Shown one piece after another: positions 1-11,800 of a stretch of DNA of 64,000 nucleotides (its first letter is position 1; each line of letters begins with the position of its first letter). Source of the DNA: Fagopyrum homotropicum (Eukaryota; Streptophyta; Magnoliopsida; Caryophyllales; Polygonaceae). The notes under the pieces are model-generated. The model made no database searches and had not been told where the DNA came from. It saw only the letters and a program-made list of their open reading frames with translations. Both the position numbers and the translations under genes were made by a program. The DNA lies in NCBI GenBank assembly GCA_033239125.1, contig BSWB01000002.1:7783001-7847000 (forward strand), written 5' to 3'.

Positions 1-1146
1 ATGCAGGACTGAACGAGTGAAGGCCAGAACTAAGATAGTTGAGCTTGAGAATAATCTTTCAACTAATCTTTTCCCGCACAAAGAGGAGTTGAAAAAAATG
101 ACAGTTATGTACTAATTGAGTCTTTACAAGCTGAATATGAGTTGAAGGAAAAGGAACTTGAGGATGTTGTAGTTGTTGTTAAAGAATCAACACATGAACT
201 ACAAAGTGAGCATTGGGTGAAACCTTAATATGCTATAGTTTAAAGTCTTTGTTCTAATGTTCTTTATGACATGGGTTTCAAGGGATGTGTATAACATCAG
301 CAAACAATTTAAAGAGATTAGGGATCAGAAGGATAAGTATATTGTAACTAGTTATCTTATGAAATACGTACTTATGGATTTTTAGTGATTAGCATTTTGA
401 GATGATCGAAATGATTATTGTTGTCAATTGACATGGTTATATTTGATTGATCGATCATCATGGTGTTGTTGATGATTGTCTTTGAGCATTATTTGTCGGT
501 TAGCCGGTCAGTTTAGCCTGTTCATTATGTTGGATTACTGCAGGTGTACGGTATAAATGTGCAACACAATAAATATAGCATAATAAAAAAATATAAAATA
601 TTACTCCGATTGTAGATGAAATCGTGATAAACACATTTATCACGGTCAAATTCACATTTAACACACGCTACTAATTTACCGCGCTTCAGTATTATTACCA
701 CGATTCTACATTATTACCACTATTCTATAGCAACGTGTTAAACACGGTTCGAGGAGAACCGTGGTAAACACAATTAACACGGTTCGAGGAGAACCGTGCT
801 AAACACGATTAACACGGTTTGAAGAGAACCGGTAAACACGTTTAACACTACACTTTTAACACGGTTGGGATGAAACCGTCGTAAAACTGCATGTGGTAAA
901 CATGTTTACCACGGTCCATCTTAACAGTGTTAAACATTTTTACCACGGTTGAACCATGAACCGTTGTAAACACGTTTAACACGGTTCACGGCTGAACCGT
1001 GGTAAAACTACCTGTGGTAAACACGTTTACCACGGTTCACGTTGAACCGTGTTAAACACTTTTACCACATGCAGTTTTAGAACAGTTCATAATCGTGATA
1101 AATAATGTACATGGAACCGTGTTAAATGTGCATTTTTGTACTAGTG
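1..1146. mobile_element. CACTA (En/Spm-type) transposon, right-hand part
   Basis: The element ends at 1146 with TTTTTGTACTAGTG, the reverse complement of a CACTAGTACAAAAA terminus, which is the hallmark of CACTA DNA transposons. Inside this end lie about 600 bp of subterminal repeats. The first 240 bases contain a broken frame rich in E, L and K (for example RTERVKARTKIVELENNL), possibly the coiled-coil tail of a transposase-type protein; that is a guess. The left end lies outside the window, so the 3-bp TSD cannot be tested. The family call is secure; whether it ever coded for transposase is not visible. Confidence 0.75.
690..1130. repeat. CACTA subterminal repeats (CACGGTT / AACCGTG)
   Basis: Many copies of an AACCGTGGTAAACACG unit occur in both orientations, so adjacent copies form near-perfect inverted repeats such as the stretch 1003-1048. 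In En/Spm elements such subterminal motifs bind the element's own TNPA-type protein. That role is inferred here. Confidence 0.8.
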
Positions 1147-1179
1147 TGCGAGTATTACTTTCAAAGTTCTTTTTAATAT

Positions 1180-1570
1180 CTATAACTTTTCAGTTGACAA
1201 GAATGTCACATTCTAAAATAAAGATGGTCGAAAATGGACATCTCTCAAAGATAGTAAGAAAAATATCAACTTCCAACTCCATTGATTTTTACTTGGCTTT
1301 TCAGTCTCCAATCGATCTTGATGTTTTCAAGCACTTCCCGACTCCGGAAAAAATTGAATCCTCTTGTTTAAGTATTTTTGATACAATTATGATCCATAAA
1401 TGGCCTTGAATGCCTAAAACACGAAATAAACCGAAGTAGACACCATAATATACAATATGAAGTATTTCCATACTATATGAATGCAAATCATGTCAAATGA
1501 GACGTGAAATGCATGAATCTAATAGCTAAAAAGATGCATGTTTAGATGTTATCAAAAGTAGTAGGGGCAT
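1180..1570. repeat. Diverged direct repeat, copy 1 (partner 3640-4060)
   Basis: This stretch and 3640-4060 line up in the same orientation over about 400 bp, with many substitutions and small indels. The clearest shared block is AAGTAGACACCATAATATRC followed by TGAAATGCATG (1434-1520 and 3953-4030). The pair lies around decayed gag pieces. It may be the LTRs of an old insertion or a duplicated internal segment; I cannot tell which. Confidence 0.5.
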
Positions 1571-1932
1571 TTCACAAACCAAGAGGTGTTAGCCTATAAT
1601 AGAAAATGCTTCAAAGGGACAAGTAAATGTGGTCTTTTCTTGGTCAACATGATTGATAGGTATTTGGAAGAAACCGCTATAGAATCTAGATAACAAATGT
1701 GAGCGTGGTTGGTTAATCTCTCAAGCATACATCTTCTCAATTAGCTTCTATAACATTTGTTCCATCTCCATGTCGATGCCTTGTTTGGGGGGTTTTGTCT
1801 TTGTAGTGGTGGGATATGTGGACTTTGAGGGTTATAAGCTTGTTATTGTGGTTTTGCCTATAGTTGCCTCTTCAACTCTTCCACTTTGTTTTTGAGTTTC
1901 TTTCACTTGTAGCGCTCCTTCCACAACCTTCA

Positions 1933-2290
1933 TCAACTCAAAGCACCTCTCCTCGATCTTCCTTGTGAAGAGTACATCTTACTATATTTGACTTGCTTCT
2001 CAATAAAATTACAAGCCTTGTCTATCTTTTTCTCCAATGGGATACCTTTGGATAAGAAATTAACCTTATATTTCAAATCATCATCAAGCCCATTGAAGAG
2101 TACTTCAAGTAACATGGTTTTAGGTTCTCCATGATAGGGGCACAAGTAACAATCCTTTGAACATTTCCCATGCTTGGTAAAGTTTTCACCATTCTTCATC
2201 TTGTACACTCCTCGGTTTGGCTTGGTGGGAAGAATTTGGCTAGAAATTCAGTTGATAGCTCTTTCCATGATGTGATAGACCCTGGCGCTA
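1933..2290 (-). pseudogene. Athila-like gag fragment (middle part)
   Basis: On the minus strand an open stretch of about 90 codons aligns by eye with the gag of the intact element at 8869. FTKHGKCSKDCYLCPYHGEP matches the region after FPPS, and LLEVLFNGLDDDLKYKVNFL and DKACNFIEKQVKYSKM match LLEIYFKGLDGSTQFNLQLL and DEAWDFIEKQALHMEKY. Upstream (2210-2290) the sequence still reads as a weak TEFLAKFFPP. This is a retrotransposon gag remnant (Retrotrans_gag type) with stop codons and no complete domain. It probably joins the N-terminal piece at 4007-4631, from which later insertions separate it. Confidence 0.7.
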
Positions 2291-2423
2291 AGCATTAGTA
2301 ATTATCATGGAGGTTTTAGATAAATAGTTGACAACAACCTCCCTCACAAGGATATGAGATTGAATGTAGTATATTCGAGTATGAATTCACAAGAACCATG
2401 GATATATATGAGATTAATTACAC

Positions 2424-2426
<3 letters not shown>

Positions 2427-2476
<50 letters not shown>
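2427..2476. repeat. (GA)25 microsatellite
   Basis: Uninterrupted GA dinucleotides. The serine/leucine-rich antisense ORF that crosses it is an artefact. Confidence 0.97.
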
Positions 2477-2481
<5 letters not shown>

Positions 2482-3639
2482 TCTTTGAAGGTATGAGAGA
2501 ACAAGAAAACCAATTATTACAGTTGATAAGAACAAGAAGGGAAGCGATTTAAAGAAATAAGAATCCCCACTATAATTAATTGATGTAATATTACATATAT
2601 GAGACTCATGAACATTGATATACGAACAAAGCACGTAACCATCTAAAAAAGCATTTGACATAGACAAACAAAGACCGTGCTTTCAACTCATGTAACCCTC
2701 AATCCGGAGGTTTGGAAAGTGTAGGAAAATCCTTTAAGAACTTAGAAATCCGGAAAATACTAAGAGAAATATTCGCTTGTGGCTCTTTAGTTAGAAAAGG
2801 TGCCCGAAACTTTCTACGATAATTAGAAATCTCGAAGAAATGAAACACCGGTACTCTCAAAACCAAGTTATTTTCAATAAAATCCAATAAATCAACCTTC
2901 GCTTTTGCTCTTCAATTATTTTATTTAAACCAATTACATATGTCACTTCTTTCGAAGGTAAATAAAAGGTGAAACAAAGCACTTTAAAAAGAATCAATGT
3001 CACAATCTCAATTCACAAACGCATATATAATAATAAACTAAATTATTATAGGGATCATCCAATCCTTAGATCAAGAAGAATCAGCTAGACATAAGAAAAG
3101 AGAAGACTTTCATAACTAGATCAAGAAGAATCAGCTACATCGGGATGTCGTCTGCTCGACAATGAGATGCCTCTAATCTGACCAATAAACATTTATTTAT
3201 AATGTTCAAATCAAACCCTAGGACGGAAACAAGAATTCCGGCCCATACTCATAAGATAAGATAGGATAAAATATGATTTCGGCATCTCAGGAAAGAAATA
3301 TGGTTTTTAGGGGGGTTACGGTGTAAGGATAAAGTGTATACGACTTACAGGGTGTATAGGGGGAACTTGTGGCTGGATTGAATCATTTGCGATGGAAATG
3401 CCCTATTCCCCCAACCAACCTAGGGGGCTAGCTTGCTTCCACTGGTGGCAGATTGTCTCGGTCGAGATGTGGTACTAGTAGATGGGATTGAAGTGAAAGA
3501 GGAAAAGAAGAATTAATAACACATAAACCTTATTTGCATTTACACGTAACTCATATTTCTCCTCTGTAGCTTTTTGACAGTTTAGTAAAATTGACTTTTT
3601 GATGCTCTGATTGGAAGCACAAGACTCATAAGTACTACT
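2477..3639. other. Non-coding stretch, nothing recognised
   Basis: No gene, domain or clear repeat end was seen. A short phrase (TCAAGAAGAATCAGCTA) occurs twice, near 3071 and 3120. The interval probably belongs to material inserted into the old antisense gag between its pieces at 2290 and 4007. Confidence 0.4.
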
Positions 3640-4060
3640 TTCGAATATCATTCGAAGTTCTACAACGTTGAAGTTGAAATGATTGTCCAAATCCAAAGGG
3701 AAGATGGTGAAAAACGAAAATCTTTAAGTGGTCGTCATAAAATGGTATACAGCATCTATGATCTTTATATGGCTCTTCAAATCTTCTTTCTCCAACATAA
3801 ATCTACCTTGGAACTTCGATCATCGGTCAATATAGATGTCTTTCAGGACGTCCTTGACCTTAGGAAAGATTGAAATCCATACTCAAGCATTCATTCATCA
3901 TTCTTGCACATTTTTGGTCTAGATCGTCTATAATATGAAACAAACCAAAGTAGACACCATAATATGCAATATAAAGGATTTATGTGCTATATGTACACAA
4001 ACCAAACTAAATGAGATATGAAATGCATGCATATGATAACTCAAAATACGTATGTTTTGG
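3640..4060. repeat. Diverged direct repeat, copy 2 (partner 1180-1570)
   Basis: See the partner copy. The right edge runs into the gag fragment that starts near 4060 on the minus strand. Confidence 0.5.
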
Positions 4061-4631
4061 ACTCATTAGGTTCCATCTCCTTACATTCTCTTTCAAGGAG
4101 AAAGAGAACGCTATTAGCTTCATCTCGCTTGACTGAACTCCTTTAATTTCCTTTTCACCGTTCCAAGTAATATATTGAATTGAGCAAGGTGAAGATGTGG
4201 ATTTTCTTGGTTGGTGAACGTCCAAACTGTTCTTGCCTCACCATTTGGATAAAGGATATCTTTAACTCAAAGTTGTTTGGCATGTTGTCTCCATACACTA
4301 CTCAGGGTTGAGGTAGATATTGGACCGGATCCATCTTCTCCCCTAGGGTACGAGGAACATGGCTTGTAACATGGTTGATCCTATCCAGATTAAATATAGG
4401 GATCTCTTCTTCATGACCACCGGTTCTTCTAGCATCTCTAGTTTGATCTTCTTGAACTTGCAACCTTGATTCTAATTCTATTATCCTCAAATGTTGCAAC
4501 CCCTCTTTTTCGTGTGCTTGAGCTTTAAACATTTCTATTTCCGCTTCATGCATGTGCATGGCTTGCAAAAATGATTCCCTACTTATCATTGGTATAAAGA
4601 ACCTACACACGTACCTACAAGTAAAAAACAC
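4007..4631 (-). pseudogene. Athila-like gag, N-terminal fragment
   Basis: On the minus strand the segment from 4631 reads as a coiled-coil-like stretch followed by VPRTLGEKMDP. This corresponds to IPQTLGQRMGP in the gag of the intact element. A second frame (4225-4007) contains KLIAFSFSLKENVRRW, corresponding to KLRPFYFSLKDRALTW. The two parts are in different frames, so the gene is dead. The decayed primer-binding site just upstream (4711-4728) and an LTR beyond it show this is the 5' end of an antisense Athila-like element. Confidence 0.72.
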
Positions 4632-4710
4632 AGACCAAAGTGCATCAAAAGTAACAAAACAAAGCTACACTACTAAACAAAACACATCCAACAGTATTTT
4701 TAAACTCAAT

Positions 4711-4728
4711 TCTTCGTCAATGGTTCCA
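4711..4728 (-). other. Decayed tRNA-Asp-type primer-binding site
   Basis: On the minus strand the sequence is AGTTTTTGGAACCATTGACG, where the intact element has AGTTTTTGGCGCCGTTGCCG. The position, between LTR end and gag, fits a primer-binding site that has lost several of its CpG bases. Confidence 0.6.
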
Positions 4729-4737
4729 AAAACTTTA

Positions 4738-6946
4738 TGTACTCTAAATAAGAGCTAATTATGGAATGCAATATATGTAAAAACAAGTGTAGGGACATTG
4801 TTAATGTTATACATGATTCACCACATCAAGTTCAATTTTCACAAGGAATTCAACATTGTTCATTAATCAGTCAATCAAAGTAGAGTAGAGATCAAACAAG
4901 TAGCAACGGTGATCATAGATCAATGGAAATATGGGGGTGATTAAGTAACAAATATCCAAATGGTAAAAGTAAAGAAAATGGTAAACAATAAAGGAAAGTC
5001 TAGGTTAGGGGATCGAACTAATCCTCCCAAACCACTGCTAGTAAGCTAAGTAGAATGCATGATCAAATTTAAGAAGGGGGTAAACGGAGCTAAGCATATT
5101 TCATGATCTAGATATTACTTGGGTAGTGTTTGTTAACCAAACAACAAACTATCAAGTCTAAGAAATAAGGATGGCATATCAAGTGATACAAAACATTATG
5201 AGGCATGATAGAATCAAGACAAGCAACAATAAGCATTACGAGACATGATAAATCCAAGATGGAAACATATATCTAAGCATAAATTTATTGAATGGCATCC
5301 GTGGTAAGCATTATTTCCGAGTATACTCGCTTGACCAAAATCTATAGTGTAACTCTAAAGATAATACAAAGACTTCTTCTAGGTCTCCAATGAAATCATA
5401 AAAAGCATGACAACAAAACAAATCATCTCTTGAGGTAGCGTGAAACACTTCATGCGTGGTGTGTAGCATCTCATCATAACACTTAAACATGGTAGATATT
5501 GTCACTTTAACACCTAAGTCTAGGGGAAAAAATGAAAGCAATAAAATAAATACATCGCAACAAAGAGGGTCTCACATGCAACATACACCCAAACATGCTC
5601 TCAAATGGATAAACACACAACTAGAGCTTTCTTACCCACTCAAAAGGCATCTAGTCAAACAAAATATGAGAATTTAACCTAATAGCATCAACCACCTATA
5701 CATAAATTGTACTCATTCATGGAATATGATTGACCATATCAAGCTACACAATCAAACAAAGTGGTGTCCCGTTGTTTGTGAGAAAGGCCTAGACATATAC
5801 ATCCAAACTACTCTACAATGTTGGATATCAATAAGTTTGAAAGAGTACCATCATGGTCCAAAAACACTCATTTTTTTACTCATTCATACACATAAATCCC
5901 TTCAAAAGATAGATCTACACAATACAAAGCAATCATAGCATAGTTTGGGGCTTTTAAACCACAAACTTAGAAAAGATACACTCTAACCTATTGGAAACGA
6001 AACCAAACTTAACAAAACTTATCATAAATATAAATATACTGACAAATAATAAATTTAATTGAATAAGGGAGTGATTTGGAGTTACCAATCAAAAGTTATA
6101 GCAACAACAAGATTGAAGAACACTACACTTGTTCTTGGCGGCTACCTCCAAAAACCTCTCTTTTGTGGCTACCAAAAACCCTAGATCTAGATGAATGAGG
6201 CTTAATATCCTATTTGATGCTATAAACAATAGCCAATGGTGTATTCATTGAGTTTTAGAGGTGGCCCAAACCCTAGAAATCATCCATTGGCGAACATGAA
6301 GGCTGATGTCCTCCAAGTAGTGGCAGAGTATTGGGTCAACTTGGTCCAGTATATGGGGAAAGGTAGGTTGAGGCGTTTGCATCTGACCGAGTTAAGCTTT
6401 TACAGCCCAAACTCGGCCGAGCCAACTCTAACTCGGTCCAACATTGACTAGGTAATGATTCTTGAAGTTTGGGCATTTTTAAAGGTCTTACTTGAAGATT
6501 CAGCTCTCGATGTGAAGTAAAAAGTTGTATCTCTTCGACATACCTTTTCAACGAGTACTTGTGAGACTTCTAACTCATTCCGAGGCCTCCTATAGCTTTG
6601 TTTTGTTAAAACTGTGCGAAAGAGGCCTACAAGCTTTCTTGTTTTAATAATTCCTCATTGTTTGGTTCTCATTTCTTCTTTGAGAGCTTCCAAAATGCTC
6701 ATGGAGGAGATGTGGATCGGGACGATGATGGTGATGATGATGATCTTTTTTCTCCTTTGATCTCGGAATCTTGCATGTTCGATGTAAAGATGCTTAATTC
6801 CATGCAATGTTAAGAAGACATATATCTTGTTTGCAACATTAAGCATAAAGTGATGCAAAGATGTCTAAATCCATGAAAAACAAAGACAAAACAAAAGAAA
6901 AGGACATATAAAAGCCTTTAAAACATAGTATGAAAATATGATATCA
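4738..6946 (-). repeat. LTR of the old antisense Athila-like element
   Basis: Read on the minus strand the block would begin TGATATCATATTTTC at 6946, like TGATARCATGAATTATAG of the young element, and end just before the decayed primer-binding site. It carries the phrase AACTCGGCCGAGCC (6410-6423) with partial copies at 6383-6393 and 6430-6439. Boundaries are estimates. No host gene was seen in it. Confidence 0.5.
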
Positions 6947-7525
6947 CCTTATGTATAGGAAAGTTTATTAATTGATAGCATGAATTATAGTCTATATTTT
7001 GGGGTTTGTTTGGACGTTTTATCTTCAATAATCTGCATGTTTGTATGTATTATATGTGATTATATTACCATTTCATCTACCTTTGCGGGAATCGAGGTCT
7101 ACACCTAGTTTTGTTGTAATCGTAGGTAAATGGCACGTTTTGCATCAAAAAGGAGCAAAAGGAGCTAAGGAGTCATTGGAGCTACATTCAAGAACATAAG
7201 GAACCATCCAGGAAGCATAGCCATGGATTTGAGATTTACTTTGGACCAGATTTGAGAGATTTCACATTCAGTTGTGATTCACCTCGGTTGGCTACAGTAC
7301 CACCTCGACCGAGGTGATCCAGAGAGGCCGACTCGACCGAGGCGAATACCTAGGACGCGGCGAGAATATTTTATTCCTGGCTGAGATCTTTTAAAGTTGG
7401 AAAGTGATCTTATATTTTTGGGCTTGGCTTCTGGAAGGAAGGAGATATGCAGAATCATATATTTTACCTATATTTATGGGATAATATCTTTCTAAGATTT
7501 CTTATCTTTGGAGGGTTATTTTTCC

Positions 7526-7533
7526 TATAAAAA
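7526..7533 (+). promoter_or_regulatory. LTR TATA box
   Basis: TATAAAAA in the context CCTATAAAAAGGG, roughly a third of the way into the LTR. The same box is at 17200-17207 in the 3' LTR. Transcription would start about 30 bp downstream; that is inferred. Confidence 0.6.
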
Positions 7534-8142
7534 GGGTTGGATTTTCCACAAATCCATGATCCGCTATCAGCGCAAGTAATCCGCCTATACCGAAAAATAC
7601 GCAGCAGCCGCGTACTCCAATTTGGGAGAGAGTTGAAGAACCTTTTTGAAGGTTGAAGGAAGATTGAAGTCCATAGCTTTTATAGCTTTTATTGAAGGGT
7701 TTTGTAAGATTGTCTTCAATTCCCTCAATTGTTGTCTTGTCTTGTTGGAATATTATCCAAGGAACGCTTTTGTGTGATATTTGTTTCAGTTATTGAAGTC
7801 TTTTCATTAAATTCTTCTTTGTTCAAATATTCACCTTCTTCCCTTACATTTAATACTTTTATGATGATGATGAGTGGCTAATTTCCTTGTGTGATTCTAG
7901 GGTGATTGGCTGAAGGTTGTGGGAAAAACAATGATAGAATAATCTTAGATTCCAGTGGGATCCTGAAAGTTCGAGTCTTTAACCTTAACCCTAAGCACCT
8001 CGTTCAGTCGATGAACATTTCGGCCGAGGTGGAAACTGGCTGACCGAGGTGACTTATCTGATCCATAACTGAGAGTTAAGTGTTAGAGTTTGCCAAATCC
8101 TATTCTTATTATACCTTTCCTGGTTCAAAGCAAGCTTAGGAT

Positions 8143-8402
8143 GAGACTTACCCGGTAATTCCTTAGTTTGTGTACCAACGATCATAAGTGTAGGTAATAA
8201 AGGTTTATCCTTTATTGGGGTTTGAGTGTGCTTCCATCCCATCTTTGTGAGTTAGCCTGAGACTTACCCGGTAAAGGTTGATTCTATTCCCTTAGATGGT
8301 ATGTTAGTTTGAGGTTATAGTTCTTTATCTTAATTCCTTGAGACTTACCCGGTAATAGGAGTTACGGTTTGGGATTAGTGTGTAGTGAGACTTACCCGGT
8401 GA
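8143..8402 (+). repeat. Four copies of GAGACTTACCCGGTAA in the LTR
   Basis: Copies start at 8143, 8259, 8340 and 8387; the last ends in GA rather than AA. They lie downstream of the TATA box, so they should be present in the element's RNA. The 3' LTR repeats them (first near 17817). Related copies occur in the second Athila-type LTR at 61859, 61982, 62789 and 62835. Confidence 0.9.
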
Positions 8403-8749
8403 TCTACTCCACTTTAGAAACACCTTCCCCACGCAAAAATCTCAACTTTGTCCGCTTATCTACAGATCTTGAGTTGGAACCACAACTAGACGCTTTAATC
8501 CCTAGAATTACATGTTTGCTTTATTTGACATCTTATTCATCTTTGATTGTGTTAATTGCTCTTGTGATTAGAATTGACATAGCATACCGTATTGACTCTG
8601 TTTCACCGAGTCCCTGTGATCGACCCCTGGAATTTTCTTGCTTTTACTACGATTGACCCGTACACTGCGGGTTCGCATCCTTGTTTTAAGCTTAAGTCTA
8701 GGGTTATAAATTTAAAGCTTGCACACACCGTTTGGAGCGAACAAGTTTT

Positions 8750-8767
8750 TGGCGCCGTTGCCGGGGA
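8750..8767 (+). other. Primer-binding site for tRNA-Asp
   Basis: TGGCGCCGTTGCCGGGGA, 18 nt complementary to the 3' end of plant tRNA-Asp (…CCCCGGCAACGGCGCCA), six bases after the LTR. This is the usual primer of Athila-type elements. The second Athila-type element in the window has the same site at 63326-63343. Confidence 0.92.
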
Positions 8768-8868
8768 CTTGGTCTAGACCGAGCCGGTACGGTTTGCTCT
8801 TGGGGCATTTGCCCCGTTTTGTCTAACCACTCTACTTGAGTGACTTTCGCAGGTTCTTTCTTAGGTAT

Positions 8869-11800
8869 ATGCGAAGAACCCGCACTGGGAAGGAAATCGT
8901 TCCTTACGATCCCGAACCAGAAAAGACATACAAGCGACGCTTAAGAGAAGCGAAGATGGCCCAACAAGACGATCGCGATCTTGCGGCCCAATTAAGAGAG
9001 ACGCAGGAGCTGCTACGTCTCAGTAAAGAAGAGCTAAGGCAAGAAAAAGAAGAGAATCATGCCAGGACTGCAGCAATCGAAGCTGAGATTGCAGCCATTC
9101 GGGACCAGATTCTACTTCGACCGAGGGAGGATCCAGTAGTTGATCCTCGACCGAGGCAGATTCCAGTACCCGATGCCCCGGCCGAGGTACTTCCACCTCG
9201 GATGCCAGTCCGAGATGTTCTTCTTGCAGGAATTCCACAAACTCTAGGTCAAAGGATGGGCCCTAATCAACAACTGAGGCGTCCAGGAGTGAACCTAGGA
9301 GATCCAGCGGATCATGACTATGAACTTCGACCGCAAGTTCTAGCCATGATTCGCCAATGTCAATTCGGAGGACTAGAGAAGGAGTCGCCGCATCAACATC
9401 TTCAAAACTACGAGATCTTGATGGAAACCTTGCGACCATCCAGAATTGAGAACAACAACTACAAGCTAAGACCTTTCTACTTTTCTTTAAAAGATAGAGC
9501 TCTTACTTGGTATCAATCTCTCCCTCCAGGAAAAATTAGCACATGGGAAGAGATGACTACGGAATTCTTGACCAAATTCTTTCCACCCTCGAAGACCGCT
9601 GAAATGAGGGGGAAGATCAATGCTTTCATCATGAAGGACAAGGAGAGCTTGTCCAAATCTTGGGAGCGGTTCAAGGATATCCTTTTGGATTGCCCACATC
9701 ATGGGATTCCAAAGATCGAGTTGTTGGAGATCTACTTCAAAGGGCTGGACGGAAGCACCCAGTTCAATCTCCAACTACTCTCCGCCGGTACCTTCATGGA
9801 CATGGCGGTTGACGAGGCCTGGGACTTCATTGAGAAGCAAGCCTTGCACATGGAGAAATACACCCACCAAGGAGCTGAAGGTGGAGTTAAAAGAGTCAAC
9901 TTTCAAGAGACTCAACCCAACAACAACCAACTCACGTCCTTGAAGAACGACGTGAAGCAATTAAAGGAGCTCTTGATGGCTCAAACTAAGAAGGAAGAGC
10001 AAGGGCAAAGGAACAACAACAACAATAACGGGTACCGTAACAACAACAACGGACCCCGAAACAATAACTACAACAACAACAATAGAGGATCCAATAGCAA
10101 CAATTGGAGGGCGAATAACCAAAATCACGGTAACAACCACTCAAACTCCAACTCTAATGATTCCTCTAACCCTTTCCTCTCTTCTCCTTCTTCTTCTTCT
10201 ACTCCATTGAAAAGCCAAGGGCAAGGATCAAGTTCGTCTCAGCCGGAAAAGAAGGACGCAGTCCTGGAGGCAATCTTGATCAAGCTTAGTGCTATGGAGA
10301 ATTCTATGACTTCATTTTCGAGGGCCCAAAAGTCCTTCGAACAACAACTTGCTAATAGGGCGAATGAAGCGCCAAGAGATCCGGGGAAGCTTCCAGCAAA
10401 GACGGAAACTAACCCTAAGGGCCAGTGCATGGCCATAACGACGAGGAGTGGACTCAAAACTGCAGATCCAGTACCTCGCTCGACGCAGACCACCTCGGTC
10501 CAGATCCAGTCGAAGAACACCTCGACCGAGATGCCAACCGAGGCGGCGCAACAGAAAGCAGGAGGAACGACAGAAACTTATGTTCCACCTCCTGCATATA
10601 AACCACCACTTCCATTCCCTCAGTCCAGAGCCAGAGCACATCTTGACAAGCACTTTGGTAAGTTTCTTGACTTGATGAATAAGCTACATATTAATATTCC
10701 TTTCCTTGATGCTATTTTAGGTATGCCCGCCTATGGGAAATTCTTAAAAGAGATCTTATCAAGGAAGAGGAAACTGGAGGATGTTGGTGAAGTTAGGATG
10801 ACATCTAAATCTTCGGAGCTTATCAAGATCATGAAGGAAAAGATGCCACCTAAGTTGAGAGATCCCGGCTCATTTTGCATCCCCATTCAAGTCGGGGATG
10901 TCACTTGTGAAGCCCTTTGTGATCTAGGAGCCAGCGTGAGTATTATCCCGCTGGAGCTATGCACTAAGATCGGTCTTGGAGAGCCCAAGCCGGTCAAGAT
11001 TCGACTTTACATGGCGGATCGCTCCATCACCCATCCCGTGGGCATTTTGGAGGACGTTCCGGTCAAGTTAGGTAACTTCTATCTACCTATAGATTTTGTC
11101 GTACTTGACATTCCCGCAGATTACCCTGTTCCTATCATTCTCGGGAGGCCATTTCTAGCAACTTCGGGTTGCAATGTGGATTGCAAGAACGCCAAGTTGA
11201 AATTCAACGTTGGTGGCGATGAGGTGGAGTTCGCACTACTTGCAGCCATGAAAGGGGAGCAACTAACTGATGATATCTTCAACATCTACGATGAAGAAGA
11301 ATCAAGAGAATTGGTGAGCTCTATCCTTATTAATGATCCACTCGAAAGAGTTATTAGCTTCAGTTTAATGGAGGAAGGTATAGATGCTTCTTGTGATGCA
11401 GATATACGGAGCTTGAAGGCACTGGAAGAAGATCCAGGAGCTATAACTGAGAAGCTAGTCCAAGAAACGAAGATCTCCAGTCTCGGTTCCAGTAGAAGTA
11501 TCTCGACCGAGGCACCTTCTGGACGGAGCGAGGCGTCTGAAGAACACCTCGGTCAACGCCTCTGCGCCTCGACCGAGGTCGATAGCGAGACTATGTCAAC
11601 TGAGATTGCTGAGAATAACAATTTCTCTACTCCCTTCTCTGACATTCACCCACAGTTGGCGGATCATTCCCTCCACCAACTTTCTGATAATAAAGGTCCT
11701 TGGTATGCTGATATTGTGAATTATCTTGTTTGCCAGGAAATACCGCCCGGATTGACGTACTCTCAAAAGAAGAGATTCTTCAAGGAAGTACGACATTACT

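Larger units (their letters stand above)
6973..8743 (+). repeat. 5' LTR of the young Athila element
   Basis: 1771 bp, starting TGATAGCATG and ending GCGAACA just before the primer-binding site. It contains a TATA box, the phrase CACCTCGACCGAGGTG at 7301-7316 with further partial copies, and four copies of GAGACTTACCCGGTAA downstream of the TATA box. Confidence 0.93.

Noticed and set aside
2344..2667. Minus-strand ORF with a Ser-Leu repeat
   Set aside because: The core is the (GA)25 microsatellite; nothing outside it resembles a protein family.
8750..8767. Possible tRNA-Asp gene
   Set aside because: Only the 18-nt complement of the tRNA 3' end is present, placed right after the LTR; it is a primer-binding site.
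8836..8868. Upstream TTG start extending the Athila polyprotein by 11 codons
   Set aside because: The related element begins at the equivalent ATG (63460) with the same MRR context, so the ATG at 8869 was chosen.
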